NCBI RefSeq assembly: GCF_001625195.1
Contig: NC_054390.1
Coordinates: forward strand, 4,364,027-4,428,026
Length of the DNA: 64,000 nt
From: Drechmeria coniospora
Lineage: Eukaryota > Ascomycota > Sordariomycetes > Hypocreales > Ophiocordycipitaceae
Direction: 5' to 3'
Shown here: piece by piece, positions 12,401 to 21,604 of the stretch
Layout: each line of letters starts with the position of its first letter
How positions within the stretch are numbered: the first letter of the stretch is position 1
The notes under the pieces: model-generated
Database searches by the model: none
Told to the model about the DNA's origin: nothing
Seen by the model: only the letters and a program-made list of their open reading frames with translations
Position numbers and translations under genes: made by a program

Positions 12401-15368
12401 ACATCAGAATCTAGTGCGCCCATATTCGCCAGATACGTATTGGATCTTACTTGCTAGATTCATAGTTACAATGCATTAGTAACAACAAGGTATGTTCACC
12501 AATACTAAATTGACTTACGCCCTGCAATATTCAGCCACACGCGCTCCTCCTGTCCATTCGTCTTAATGCCAATGCTGAAAACCAACTTACAAGCTAGAGA
12601 GTCCTAATTAGTAACCTGAACGCATTTGACAGATAAAAACCGAACAAATATACTTCCTAGCATTCCATGTACATCAGAATCTCACCAGATTTGCTAGATA
12701 CATAGTGGATCTTACTACCTAGATTCGGAGTTACAATCGCATTAGTAGCAACAGGTTGGGTTCAATAATCGGATGTTGTTTGTTCAAACATACAACCTAA
12801 ATATGCAGGATAACTTAGAGTCTTATATTCAATAATAAAAGTGGTAATATTACAAGTTCGTACCGACTAATAATCATTTTAGCACTAGACTTCAGGAGGG
12901 CTCATTCAAGAAAAACATACTTCCTAGATATAGCAGCGTTAGTAGCAGATAACTCTAAATAGGAAATCTCTATAATGAGCAAAAGCCTACGATCTAATTG
13001 TTAGTAGTAATGTTAGCATCTTGGTACAACGTAATTATTGGTTTGAACTTACAACCTAGTATTGCCAGCTGTATTAGACCGCAACGAGAAAGACCAGTAA
13101 TTTTCCTCATTATATCTACATACATCCTAGCGTTAGCAACCGAGTTAGTACATCGTTAGAGTAAACGAATTATGTATTTGATGCAGGAACTGACCAGCTT
13201 AAATACCAGCCTGATTAATATCGCGCTGTACTTAGGCCTACTAGTATTTGCCGGCTCCAACGTACAGGCTTGAGATGCCAAACGTATTAGAGCAGTGCTA
13301 GTAAAAGCTCGTATTAGATATTCTAGTAGGGGCCATACGCTCTAGCATTGGACTCCATATTAGCACGCTACTAGCTTTCCTAGGTTATTCTAGTCCCTAC
13401 AGTCTAGTGCTAGTTATATTATTATTTCATATGTAAATCTTCTGTTGCAGCTTACGTGCTATACATAGTCATTATCAGCCGCGTATCTGAATAATTGATT
13501 AATCCGAGGAGCATACTTTCTAGGTTATTAGCCGTGTTAATATACCGCCATGATCGATGTTGGACGATACTAGCACCTGCCTTCTGAGAGTGGGTACTCA
13601 GGTTAGTGTATCGCTATATTCTATATGCGACTGGTAGATATCAATAGGATATCCACGGCGGGGGTTTAGAACTTACCGACTGAGTTTTACGATGCATTAG
13701 GCTACCACTGGCCAATGCATGTATCGTGTAGAGCATACATACTAGCGTTAATCGTAGTATTAGCATCACAATGAGTGCGATACTGAACGATACAGCACCT
13801 ACGAACTAGAGTGATACACCGTGTTAGTACCTCACTATCAAAAAAGATACTACTTGCGGGGACAGGACGTACAAACTATAGTCATCTGCCGTATTACCAC
13901 CTCGACATTCAGACCCTTCCATAGCCACCAGCCCAAACTTACGCCCTTCAATTACCAGATGCATTAGATGACCGCTAGTGAATGGCCAATAGTGTATGAT
14001 GCGAAGAGCATACTCTCTAGGGTTGGTAGCCATATTAGCAGCTTTATAGCGGCATTTTAGGATAATAACACCTACGACCTGCAGTGGTATGTCGTGTTAG
14101 TGTATCACTAAAAAATACTTGTTGCTTGTAGGTCCAGGACTTACAGCCTGAAGTTACACACTCAAGTCAAAAAACGGATCATGAAACGGCCGGGAACTCA
14201 AGTGCAAATACTTTCTAGAGTCAGTTGTCGTATTAGCATCGCACTGAGTTCTACATTAATCGCTACTATCTCTTACTCCCTAAAGTTGTATCCCGTGTTA
14301 ATTTCTCACTGACCGAAAAAAGTTACCAATTACGGGCGTAAGACTTACAGGCTGTAGTTACCAGCTGTATTAAAAACTTGATATTTCAGACTCGTCTACA
14401 GTCAACAGCTCAAACTTACGATCTTAAGTTTTCAGAGGCATTAGAATACCATAATAATATTGTGCATTACAAGGAGCGTACTTCCTAGTTTTAGAAATCG
14501 TATTAGAATAACCCCACCAATTTCTACACTATGCAAGTTTAGGACGAGCTAACTATCTAGAGTTGGCCCAGGTTATTATGCTGTCGTGGTGTCAAGTCGT
14601 AAGAAGGGCGATATTCGAAACTAACCAGCTGGAGTTTCTGCGTATTAGGACCGCGGCTATAAAATATCATCGTTACGAGGGACATACAGTCTAGTATTAG
14701 AAGTTATGTTAGCATACTTCTGGACTAATTTATCAAAGAGGGACATACAGCCTAGTATTAGAAGTTATGTTAGCATACTGCTGGACTAATTTATCAAAGA
14801 GGGACATACAGCCTAGTATTAGAAATTATGTTAGCATACTGCTGGACTAATTTATCAAAGAGGGACATACAGTCTGGTATTAGAAGTTATGTTAGCATAC
14901 TGCTGGACTAATTTATCAATTACAAGAATTCAAGAATGCACCGACTAGGATTACGAATGTTGTTAACACTGTCTATCAAATATTACAGGTAACTTACGTT
15001 CTAGTGCAGGTTGTATTAGCAATACCTCGAACTAATTTTTGGGGGATATTGGAATATAGAAAATAGCATACGAACTAGTCCAATACAATAAATTAGAATA
15101 CATTATATTATGAATTCATACGGCAAGATAATCACAAGCTGTACGAACTTACAAGCTGCGATTTGGAGCAATATTAGCAAAATACGATACGGGGCTGGTT
15201 ACCGCATAGATCTTACGCCCTAGATGTTTAATTGCATAAGAATTTAGTTAGATCCTAGCTTGTTATTATCGTACTTACGCGAGGCAACACCTCCGACACC
15301 ATGTTAAATGTTCCGAATGCGATTCCTTGGCCAGCAAGGAATCCTACAGACAATATTGAGGGCTTCAT
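4263..15368 (-). CDS. Secreted-protein gene built of ~159 exons, ~143 of them a single codon
   Basis: Function unknown. Exon 1 is 15,279-15,368 (90 nt, 30 codons): it starts at an ATG in a good fungal context (GCCAAAATG), and its N-terminus, beginning MKPSILSVGFLAGQG, looks like a signal peptide. It ends exactly at a GTAAGT donor in phase 0. From there to 4,263 a module recurs about every 55-100 bp on the minus strand: a branch site (CTAAY or CTGAY), an acceptor (mostly TAG or CAG, sometimes AAG), exactly three bases, then a donor (GTAAGT, GTATGT, GTACGT, GTAGGT, GTGAGT, GTTAGT, rarely GCAAGT). I count 158 such exons; about 143 are 3 nt and the rest 6, 9, 12, 18, 21 or 96 nt, always multiples of three. 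None of the later codons before the last is a stop, and the final exon (4,263-4,271) reads CCG TAT TAA. The product has about 257 residues: two N-x-T sequons, four cysteines in the central part and an E/K/P-rich tail. Expression is not shown. The alternative, a satellite imitating splice sites, does not explain the fixed 3-nt spacing or the open reading. Confidence 0.82.
5025..5120 (-). other. 96-nt exon of the microexon gene with internal E-A-x-P repeat
   Basis: The largest exon after the first. It starts directly after a TAG acceptor and ends at a GTTAGT donor; its 32 codons are open in the same phase as all other exons. The encoded peptide carries imperfect repeats of the type NEAKPLVE / EEALPPVE, visible in DNA as about 21-nt repeats around 5,058-5,107. 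It is hydrophilic, proline- and acid-rich, then basic at its end. A 96-nt exon open in the predicted phase is independent support for the gene model. Confidence 0.75.
6509..8996 (-). other. Microexon gene, part 4: exons 94-131
   Basis: One-codon exons at (lowest plus coordinate): 8994, 8933, 8874, 8812, 8743, 8677, 8611, 8530, then a 9-nt exon at 8451-8459, then 8388, 8327, 8267, 8209, 8150, 8080, 8019, 7953, 7889, 7822, 7752, 7681, 7606, 7529, 7457, 7392, 7328, 7269, 7202, 7131, 7065, 6999, 6938, 6865, 6796, 6734, 6641, 6572, 6509. Cysteine codons fall at 8812, 8150, 7953 and 6999, the only cysteines I read in the protein. GC-type donors (GCAAGT) follow exons 8933, 8530, 7822 and 7392. Confidence 0.78.
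9057..10929 (-). other. Microexon gene, part 3: exons 65-93
   Basis: One-codon exons at (lowest plus coordinate): 10927, 10856, 10791, 10733, 10674, 10610, 10541, 10480, 10413, 10333, 10263, 10198, 10133, 10071, 9999, 9933, 9868, 9803, 9745, then a probable 9-nt exon at 9668-9676, then 9611, 9541, 9470, 9398, 9337, 9265, 9196, 9124, 9057. The 10733 exon has a canonical GC-type donor (GCAAGT). The 9668 exon needs the weak donor GTTCTA; skipping it would leave a 131-nt intron and stay in frame. Codons at 10071, 9999 and 9933 read N-E-T, the second sequon. Confidence 0.78.
9792..9920 (-). repeat. Duplicated pair of 65-bp modules
   Basis: Units with exons at 9,803 and 9,868 share donor GTAATT and an alignable intron (CCAGTCGTATAAGTATT against CCAGTCGCATAAGTATT). 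The codons are AAG and ACT. This is another case of a copied module with the splice signals kept and the codon changed. Confidence 0.75.
11002..12993 (-). other. Microexon gene, part 2: exons 35-64
   Basis: One-codon exons at (lowest plus coordinate): 12991, 12921, 12864, 12794, 12716, 12654, 12591, 12519, 12451, 12384, 12321, 12250, 12183, 12111, 12008, 11932, 11865, 11810, 11745, 11684, 11619, 11557, 11484, 11419, 11345, 11275, 11214, 11146, 11074, 11002. The intron between 12111 and 12008 is 100 nt, the longest seen, so one unit may be missed or decayed there. The donor at 11557 is GTCAGT. Exons 12716 to 12250 lie in a duplicated four-unit block, described separately. Confidence 0.8.
12233..12770 (-). 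repeat. Older duplication of a four-module block (~269 bp)
   Basis: The block with donors at 12,244, 12,315, 12,378 and 12,445 matches that with donors at 12,513, 12,585, 12,648 and 12,710 (offsets 265-270 bp). Intron sequence is readily alignable, for example CTAGAGAGTCCTAATTAG identical in both and a shared CATGTACATCAGAATCT. Donor and acceptor positions are kept. All four codons differ: GCT/GGC, GCT/CTT, AAA/GAA, CAA/GTA, that is 7 of 12 exon bases. Confidence 0.85.
13053..15368 (-). other. Microexon gene, part 1: exon 1 and exons 2-34
   Basis: Exon 1 occupies 15,279-15,368. One-codon exons, given by their lowest plus-strand coordinate (each 3 nt, read on the minus strand): 15217, 15153, 15072, 14998, 14942, 14871, 14810, 14749, 14688, 14626, 14554, 14482, 14420, 14349, 14277, 14212, 14145, 14076, 14014, 13943, 13873, 13803, 13739, 13677, 13581, 13517, 13456, 13401, 13339, 13266, 13195, 13124, 13053. 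Examples: 15217 is GGC between TAG and GTAAGA; 15153 is CTT between CAG and GTAAGT; 14998 is AAC between TAG and GTAAGT. Codons at 14998, 14942 and 14871 read N-S-T, a glycosylation sequon assembled from three exons. The donor at 13581 is the GC type (GCAGGT); that after 14942 is the weak GTGCAT. Confidence 0.8.
14677..14920 (-). repeat. Four tandem copies of a 61-bp intron + one-codon-exon module
   Basis: Four almost identical 61-bp units start at 14,677, 14,738, 14,799 and 14,860. Each holds one 58-nt intron and one 3-nt exon (exon bases at 14,688, 14,749, 14,810 and 14,871). They differ at a handful of positions, one being the exon itself: minus-strand codons are ACT, GCT, GCT, ACT (Thr or Ala). 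This is recent tandem duplication in which each copy adds one in-frame amino acid. Confidence 0.93.
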
Positions 15369-15445
15369 TTTGGCGAGGAGAATTAATGAGAAACAAATGC
15401 GATAAATATAACTGAAGGAAGGGGGGAAACGAGGGGGAAACAAAA
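15369..15445 (-). promoter_or_regulatory. Promoter/leader of the microexon gene
   Basis: Immediately upstream of the ATG, on the minus strand, is the context CTCCTCGCCAAA, then about 35-45 bp further up a TATATTTAT box (plus 15,402-15,410), then a long pyrimidine tract (plus 15,418-15,440, purine-rich on the plus strand). CT-rich leaders and an A-rich start context are common in expressed filamentous-fungal genes. The transcription start itself is not visible. Confidence 0.5.
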
Positions 15446-15480
15446 ATCACTATCGCAAGAGGTAGGAGGAATCAGATTGC

Positions 15481-18400
15481 AGCCGGGAACGCTGTATCTT
15501 ATACTCTCCTAGATCTAAGCTTAGGGTTGTCTCGGAATGCGCTAAACTGCTTTCTAGTAAGTAATAATAGTTAGCGTCTCTTGAAGCCGAGCTAGTTTTT
15601 GTTCAAGTATGTGAGTGGCGATGTACTGGTCAAATCTCCACTTAACATGAACTTTATGCAGCCATCCCAGTAGTTAAGTATATGGTTTAGGCACTTGGAC
15701 GAGTATGGTAGACTTGTGAGCATGATTATGAACCTGTAAATATGGGGGGAGGCAACTGAGATGGAATGTCAGATACACAACTATAAGCATTGGTCACAGA
15801 AATGAAGCCCAGTTCTCTGCATTAAAGCATACGGTATGGCTGCCATACTACAGTGTATCCATCACGTGCAGATTTTACAGTAGTAGCACAAGTTTGAAAT
15901 GATAAATATAACGAGAGCGAAATATAGCGAAATAAAGTCCAACTACCATTATTCGACATTTTACCAAATCATAGCCAAAATAGTGCCTGTTTAGATTTCT
16001 GTATAATATACATAGGAAGTTGTGAGTGAGCGTGGATGGAGACAGTGATAGGTTCATCCACGTCATTGTCACTACCGTCGCTGCGTGTTCGACGCAGATA
16101 CAAGACCACGGAGATGATTGAGATACAAAAGGTACGAATGAATTCTACAACTAATTTAAATATATCTATATCTAGCACGTGGCGCTACACTCTATTAAGT
16201 GCGTGTGGTGACAAATATGCGCCGGAGGTTAAAGATGGTTCCGGAAAAGGTATAGATAGTGCTAGCGCTGAATAATGAAACCGTCGGTAAATAATATTCT
16301 GCTTCCACCTAGGTCCAAAATAAGGTTTCTCTCGCTCGTGTTCGTATCCGCAATTCATATCCCCTCATCGCCAACCTCAGGATCTGAAGGTAGAAATTCA
16401 TGCGAGGATGCAAGCTGTTGCAAGAACTGTAGCCTACATATGAGAGTACAGCTGTGAAGGATATATATAGGGTATAATGGCGAGCAGGTTACTAATAATT
16501 CCCCGCTTATTGGCGGCAGTCATTTACTAATGACCGAGGGTATTAATCGTGTTAAAATTAAGAAGTCTCGCTGTGGTTATCCTTGTTCTTATTCCTTCGA
16601 CGGCAACTCCGGTGAAAATCATAAGAGTCCTTGCTGAAAATGGAACATCCAGCCGCCTTACTAGTCAGGCAAGAGACTCCTTGTGTCTCTACCGAGAGCC
16701 ATGCCCTAAATACATATTCGTGCCAGCCGATATACCTCTATTGGTATTCAATACGGTCACCATAGTCAAGCTTCAAGCCTTTGTCCATAGTTAGTCCTAT
16801 TTTTGTGTTGCCACATGCACTACGGAGTAATAGATCTGACGCCTTCTTACGAACCTAAGTAGCGTTTCCCTCTGCAAGGCTTCAAGGTTAGCCTGGTAGT
16901 GCTGGGGAGAACAAAGCGATTGCCTATCGGAAGACACTATCACTTCATTTGTCGGCTGTAGCGATTGGGATTGATGGCTAAGAAGTTAGCCCATGACTTT
17001 CACGCATCTCTCGTTCCCCGAGTCATCCACTCATGCCATCCTGTACGGCATGCAACGTCATCAATTCGCTTCCATCAAGGGTATCGACGTCAACTGTATT
17101 TTGACATGCATGCACGGCCCTCCAAGTCACCGTTCTGGTGCACTAATGGGGTCCCGTACCGACACATAAAAATGATTGAATGCACCCGCACTTTACCGAA
17201 CGCTTACGATGCAACATGCCGCTCGGTCTGCGACAAATCGCCCCCGACGACGGAATAGGATCGAAAGAATACGTTTTCTCCTCATATAGCAAGCTCGGCG
17301 CTACACCTTTCGACCAGCTGGTTGGTGCTTCTGCGAGCAGCGGTTGGCAGAATGGCCAGCCGTAACGGTCGCCGACAGGACCGATGGAATCGGATGGACG
17401 AGCCCGATCTACGGCGGACCGGAACGACGCTATGGCCCTTATTCCGATCCTATTTTTGTGTTACCACATGCACTACGGAGTACCGTTGTAGTATTACAAG
17501 TAATGTACCAAATGAATGGGGTTCTCGTACAACTGGCTCAGCCGTCGTTACCCGGATATGAAAGCTGCGTTTTGATATGGGGAAAGCGTGGTGACCTGAG
17601 AAGGGAGATCCAAGATTCATTCAACTAAAGAAGCAGCTATACAAACAGAGAGAACCTTAACATGATCGAATTCCATAGTCGAATACAATGAGGTGTTTCA
17701 AGTCCGGTCAGCAGCAGGAAACAACAATAGCATCGCCAGCTCTACCATTGGTTCAACAGAATGTCAGTTCAAGGCCCACGGGAGACTAGCATACAAGTAC
17801 GCACAATGGCGATGCTTGCGGGGAGTCTACAGGGTAAGAAATAGATGGCTCCAGCTCACTAGTCAAGTACCAGCAAGTACTTGCGTATACGTGCGGGTAT
17901 TTACATACATGTACTCGCACACACATAGTTCGTAGTGGTGGTTCCGTGTCGTGAGTGTAGTAGGTATTGCTTCGTACTGCAATACTCCGTACGTACTGCA
18001 AGTACTTGCGAAGTGCAGTAGGTGTGCAATTAAGTAATAATGCCCTACGCATGTACCGTACAAATAGTAGTATAGCACAAAGAACACAGTGTGCCGAGAA
18101 CCACTCCGTAAATTTGGATTATATGTACTCCGCATAAGTATGGGGCCATTCATCCTGTCACTGCTAGAACCATCCTAGTGCTCACAGAAGTGGACTCAGT
18201 CGTTCCAGAAGGCAACAGCCGCATGATAATGTTGAAGCTATTACGAAACAGCCAAGAATGCCCTCCAACTCTTTGTTGTGGTAGGATCAAAGGAGTACTA
18301 CTTAAGGTGTCCAGATACTTGTAAGAACATACTTAAGTATACTACATGTACACTTACATGTTCAGCAATTGCTGAACTTACACCACAAAAACTCACGGTA

Positions 18401-19270
18401 CAGCATTATTGTGCAAGTACGTATCCGAGTACGGGCACTTTTACCAGTACGCATATTAACTGCACGGAGCTCGGAACATTCGGAGGTAGGAACGAGTGTT
18501 ATCAGCATCGGTACCCAATATATTGTGGAGACGTCTGTCTAGACCTACTACTACTTCTGCAACAAGGACTCTCATGTGTATGCAAGTATAGGTATAGTAT
18601 CGTAGGAACGTTCAGCGCGGGGCCGGTAATCCGCAATTTTACGTCCGAGACTCAGAACCACCAACATCATCCCCCGGCACTTCACCTTGCAAACGAACAT
18701 AAGGAGCAACGGATGTAACGGGAGAGGTGAAACTTTTCGTGAGGCCCGAGAAAACTTTGATGTAATGCCTGGTGTACACGCGCTCCTCCAACCTACTGGC
18801 GGACGCTACTTTGGTCCCATTGAGTAGGAGCCGCGACCTACACCATCTGCCCGCTGCATGTGTAAAGGCACACTGAACCGTCCCTGTCGCTGGATGTGGT
18901 TTTCGATTCCTCGACATTCCGTGTTCGTACAGTATATGGCGAGTACTTTTGCGGAATGCGCAATCACTGGCTCGTGTGCTGAGTCGAGGCTTTTGCTACA
19001 ACATGAATACTAGCATGATTGAGGTTCAGGGGAAGACTTGCGCAAGAAATGCATGTACTTATGCCGCATACAAATGCTCGATTCATGTATTAATTGAACA
19101 CTACAACATACACCGTAAGACCAAAGGAATGGAGCCAGGGGTACCCCTACCTCTTGGAAGGAAGTGAAGATGGGGGTCTAGGTACAAGTACTGTATTTGT
19201 ATATGCTGGATTTCCTTTCGGCGTGCAGTCCGAGCAAGTATGTGCAAGTACTCAACTACCGATATCAGCA
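15481..19270. repeat. Right copy of the ~3.9 kb direct segmental repeat
   Basis: Counterpart of 1-3,900 and the upstream flank of the microexon gene. Homology begins about 115 bp upstream of that gene's ATG and fades near 19,270. It holds only short, unsupported frames, tracts of TACTCCGTAC and CAAGTAC type, and no recognisable transposase or reverse transcriptase. The two copies bracket the gene in direct orientation, so the array plus this flank looks like one unit (~15.4 kb) of a larger tandem duplication. Confidence 0.8.
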
Positions 19271-19473
19271 TCTCTTAACAATGATTCATGGATCATTACA
19301 ACTACACTCGTCCATATCTATGCCAAGGCTCGGTGCATTATCGGAAGGATGAAAGGATTCTTCTACGTGCAGATTGAGGGAAACAAGATGGCCATCGCTT
19401 CGAGTTCTCACGACAGTCTAAAAGCTACCATTTTCTTTATTCATACTAATCGAGAAGGAGAATACATCTCAAG

Positions 19474-20071
19474 ATGCAGCTTTACAGTCTCGTGCTTGCA
19501 CTTCCTATATGCGTACGTACTGCACCGTACGTTGCGGCGACGGAGCACAAGGGAGAGTTGCTGGTGGACAGCGAGAACCAATCTGGTATATATGGCTATT
19601 GAGCAGAGTGGCATGCCAGCAGCCGCCTTGAAATTCGAAACTCGGTGCTAATCCGTAGCCTTGGCAGCGTCATTTAACCAACTGGAACGCCGGTCGCTGA
19701 GGCAAAAATCCTACCCGCCGTCGTTTATGTATCACCAGATTACCAACCCTCATATCGTGCCCAGACCTCAAGTTGCGGCCAAGACTCAAAGCGCGGCCAT
19801 ACTTCAAGCTACGAGTCGTCCTGAGGCTGCCAGTAAATCTCGAGTTGCCGGCCACTCGGAGGTGACAACACAAGCTCAGGAGGCGGGCGAATCCGAAGAG
19901 GCGGGCATGGCCGAGAGTGAGGGGAAGTCAACTCAAGGTAAGGATACAAAACCACCGACTATTTGCCAGTGCGACGGACAAGAAATCCCGTGTGCCAGTA
20001 CGAGCACAAGTCAGCAGCGTGACTATAGGGCAATGGTGAGTACAGCGTGCACTCTTGTTCTATTTGCATAA
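19474..20071 (+). CDS. Small secreted protein, two exons
   Basis: Not recognised. Exon 1 is 19,474-19,585 and begins MQLYSLVLALPICVRTA, a short basic-free start plus hydrophobic core typical of a signal peptide. The intron 19,586-19,658 (73 nt) has donor GTATAT, branch TGCTAATC and acceptor CGTAG. Exon 2 is 19,659-20,071; the junction keeps frame. The product is about 174 residues: after the signal a polar stretch, an Ala/Ser/Thr/Gln/Glu-rich low-complexity middle (Q-V-A-A-K, E-A-A-S-K and E-A-G motifs), then a short cysteine-bearing part (ICQCDGQEIPC). A GTGAGT donor after codon ATG at 20,033-20,035 could start a second intron and remove the hydrophobic C-terminus. It lies beside the duplicated locus in gene-poor DNA, where fungal effector candidates are often found. 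Role unknown. Confidence 0.55.
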
Positions 20072-21274
20072 CGAAATCCACCCCGCCCCCGGCTTACTCT
20101 TCCGACCCCCTCACACTAAGCCGGAATGCATACAGTAAATATTAATTGGGGGATTGGGAGAGTCGACAGAGCTACTGTAAATACATCTCCTTAACCCTGG
20201 GCCCCTTGACATCGGACCGTCTTACTTTTATTGGCTGGAGTGCGAGCATCGAACCGATCGAGGTTCATCATTTGCAACGGAGAACGTTAGGTGCTGCTTC
20301 CAGACCGAGGCACATGATAAATGAGCTTGGCGACGAGCGTGGGATTGGGATAGATACGGTAATGTGACGATTAATTCGAGCCTGAAATATGAAGGCGGCA
20401 ACAGAAATGTCCATCTGCGTCGATATCGCCCGCTGTCCGACGTAGCCCTTTGGTCCTACGTCCTCGTCCTCGGAGGGGAAAGAGACGGTACCATACAAGG
20501 TCGAAGTCTGCTCTCGACAGTGTGTGTGTATGGTTCTGTTCGAAATACCGTCCTATCGGGAAGGGAATTATGATGTTGATCCAAAAAAAGCTGGAAGACA
20601 AAGCATGCACCTCGACACGTCGTCGAACATGCTCGTCTATCATGGATCGAGGCTAAAGGGCCTTCACGGTAGCTGAAATCCTGGATATCGGATTGGGACA
20701 GCTTTAGATGAAATGCAACTGTCGAATTATAATTTTCCACGGAGTAGTGCGTAAATCTACTCCTTCTCCCTAATCCGGGATTTCGGCCGGTGAAGCACGA
20801 AAAATAAGGTAACGCATCCCACCCGCTATAGAGTGAAATTTAGGGGCAGAACTGTTACACGATACACGAGTGTGTACAGTATTGACTGCCAGTACGTCTT
20901 GCAAGCAATGCGAATCAAAATCATGCAAGCATTCATGATTGGACAGGCACCTTCTATCTCTTTGCCCATGTTTATTTGCCTTGATCAAATCCTCATGAGA
21001 CTCCGTCATTATGCACCTCTTCCATAGTCCATGTTTCATCTACCTCGGTGACGTATTATTACAACTATAGCTATACCATTGTCATGCTTGGTGACATACC
21101 ATCAAGATATCTGACGGCGATGGGACATGGCATGATGGTGCAACGACGTGTCATCGAACCACGATCCCATCGACGTATTCCGTCTGTCAACTATGACAAA
21201 TATAGATTGCCGGCGAATAAAGCAGCCAGCTGAAGTGCAAGAATCCATAGCATAAATAAGTGTCTAGGCAGCCC
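20072..21274. other. Gene-free stretch
   Basis: Only short overlapping frames without domain-like character, signal peptide or convincing splice structure. No repeats apart from short dispersed motifs. Confidence 0.4.
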
Positions 21275-21604
21275 TCATACCGACACGGCACTTGCTTTCC
21301 TGCTCGCACATACAACTTCCTTGCTAGGACGGCGTAGCATGGCATCTCGTAAGCTGAACAGCACCGCGTGCTTGGGTCGTAATACTACTTGCATGACATC
21401 TTGACCAAGAAAATCAATCCGAATCCAAGCGGGAATGGAAGCGGGGCGAATGAATAACGGAAATCGGTGGACTCCATAATGGTTCAGCGCAATAAAACAT
21501 GAGTTATTACTACTCCGACGTGCGTATCCAATCGTCCATGCCGTACTGCGTTCGGGGGAGAGGAATACCGGCAACGAATTACTCATTCCAAATCCAACCA
21601 GCAT
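21275..21604 (-). CDS. Possible 109-residue hypothetical protein
   Basis: Open from ATG at 21,604 to a stop at 21,275. The sequence is of ordinary composition with alternating hydrophobic stretches (for example HYGVHRFPLFIRPASIPAWI) and is not low-complexity, unlike the surrounding shadow frames. No family recognised, no signal peptide. It could be one exon of a larger or decayed gene. Confidence 0.25.
   Translation of the reverse strand: MLVGFGMSNSLPVFLSPERSTAWTIGYARRSSNNSCFIALNHYGVHRFPLFIRPASIPAWIRIDFLGQDVMQVVLRPKHAVLFSLRDAMLRRPSKEVVCASRKASAVSV

Noticed and set aside
4263..15278. Reading the module array as a CRISPR array or as a plain degenerate satellite
   Set aside because: The genome is a fungus, and the conserved parts are not a uniform repeat but exactly the fungal splice signals in correct order and spacing. 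Most intron sequence has diverged while the donor-3 nt-acceptor spacing stays fixed. A satellite would not preserve an open codon series.
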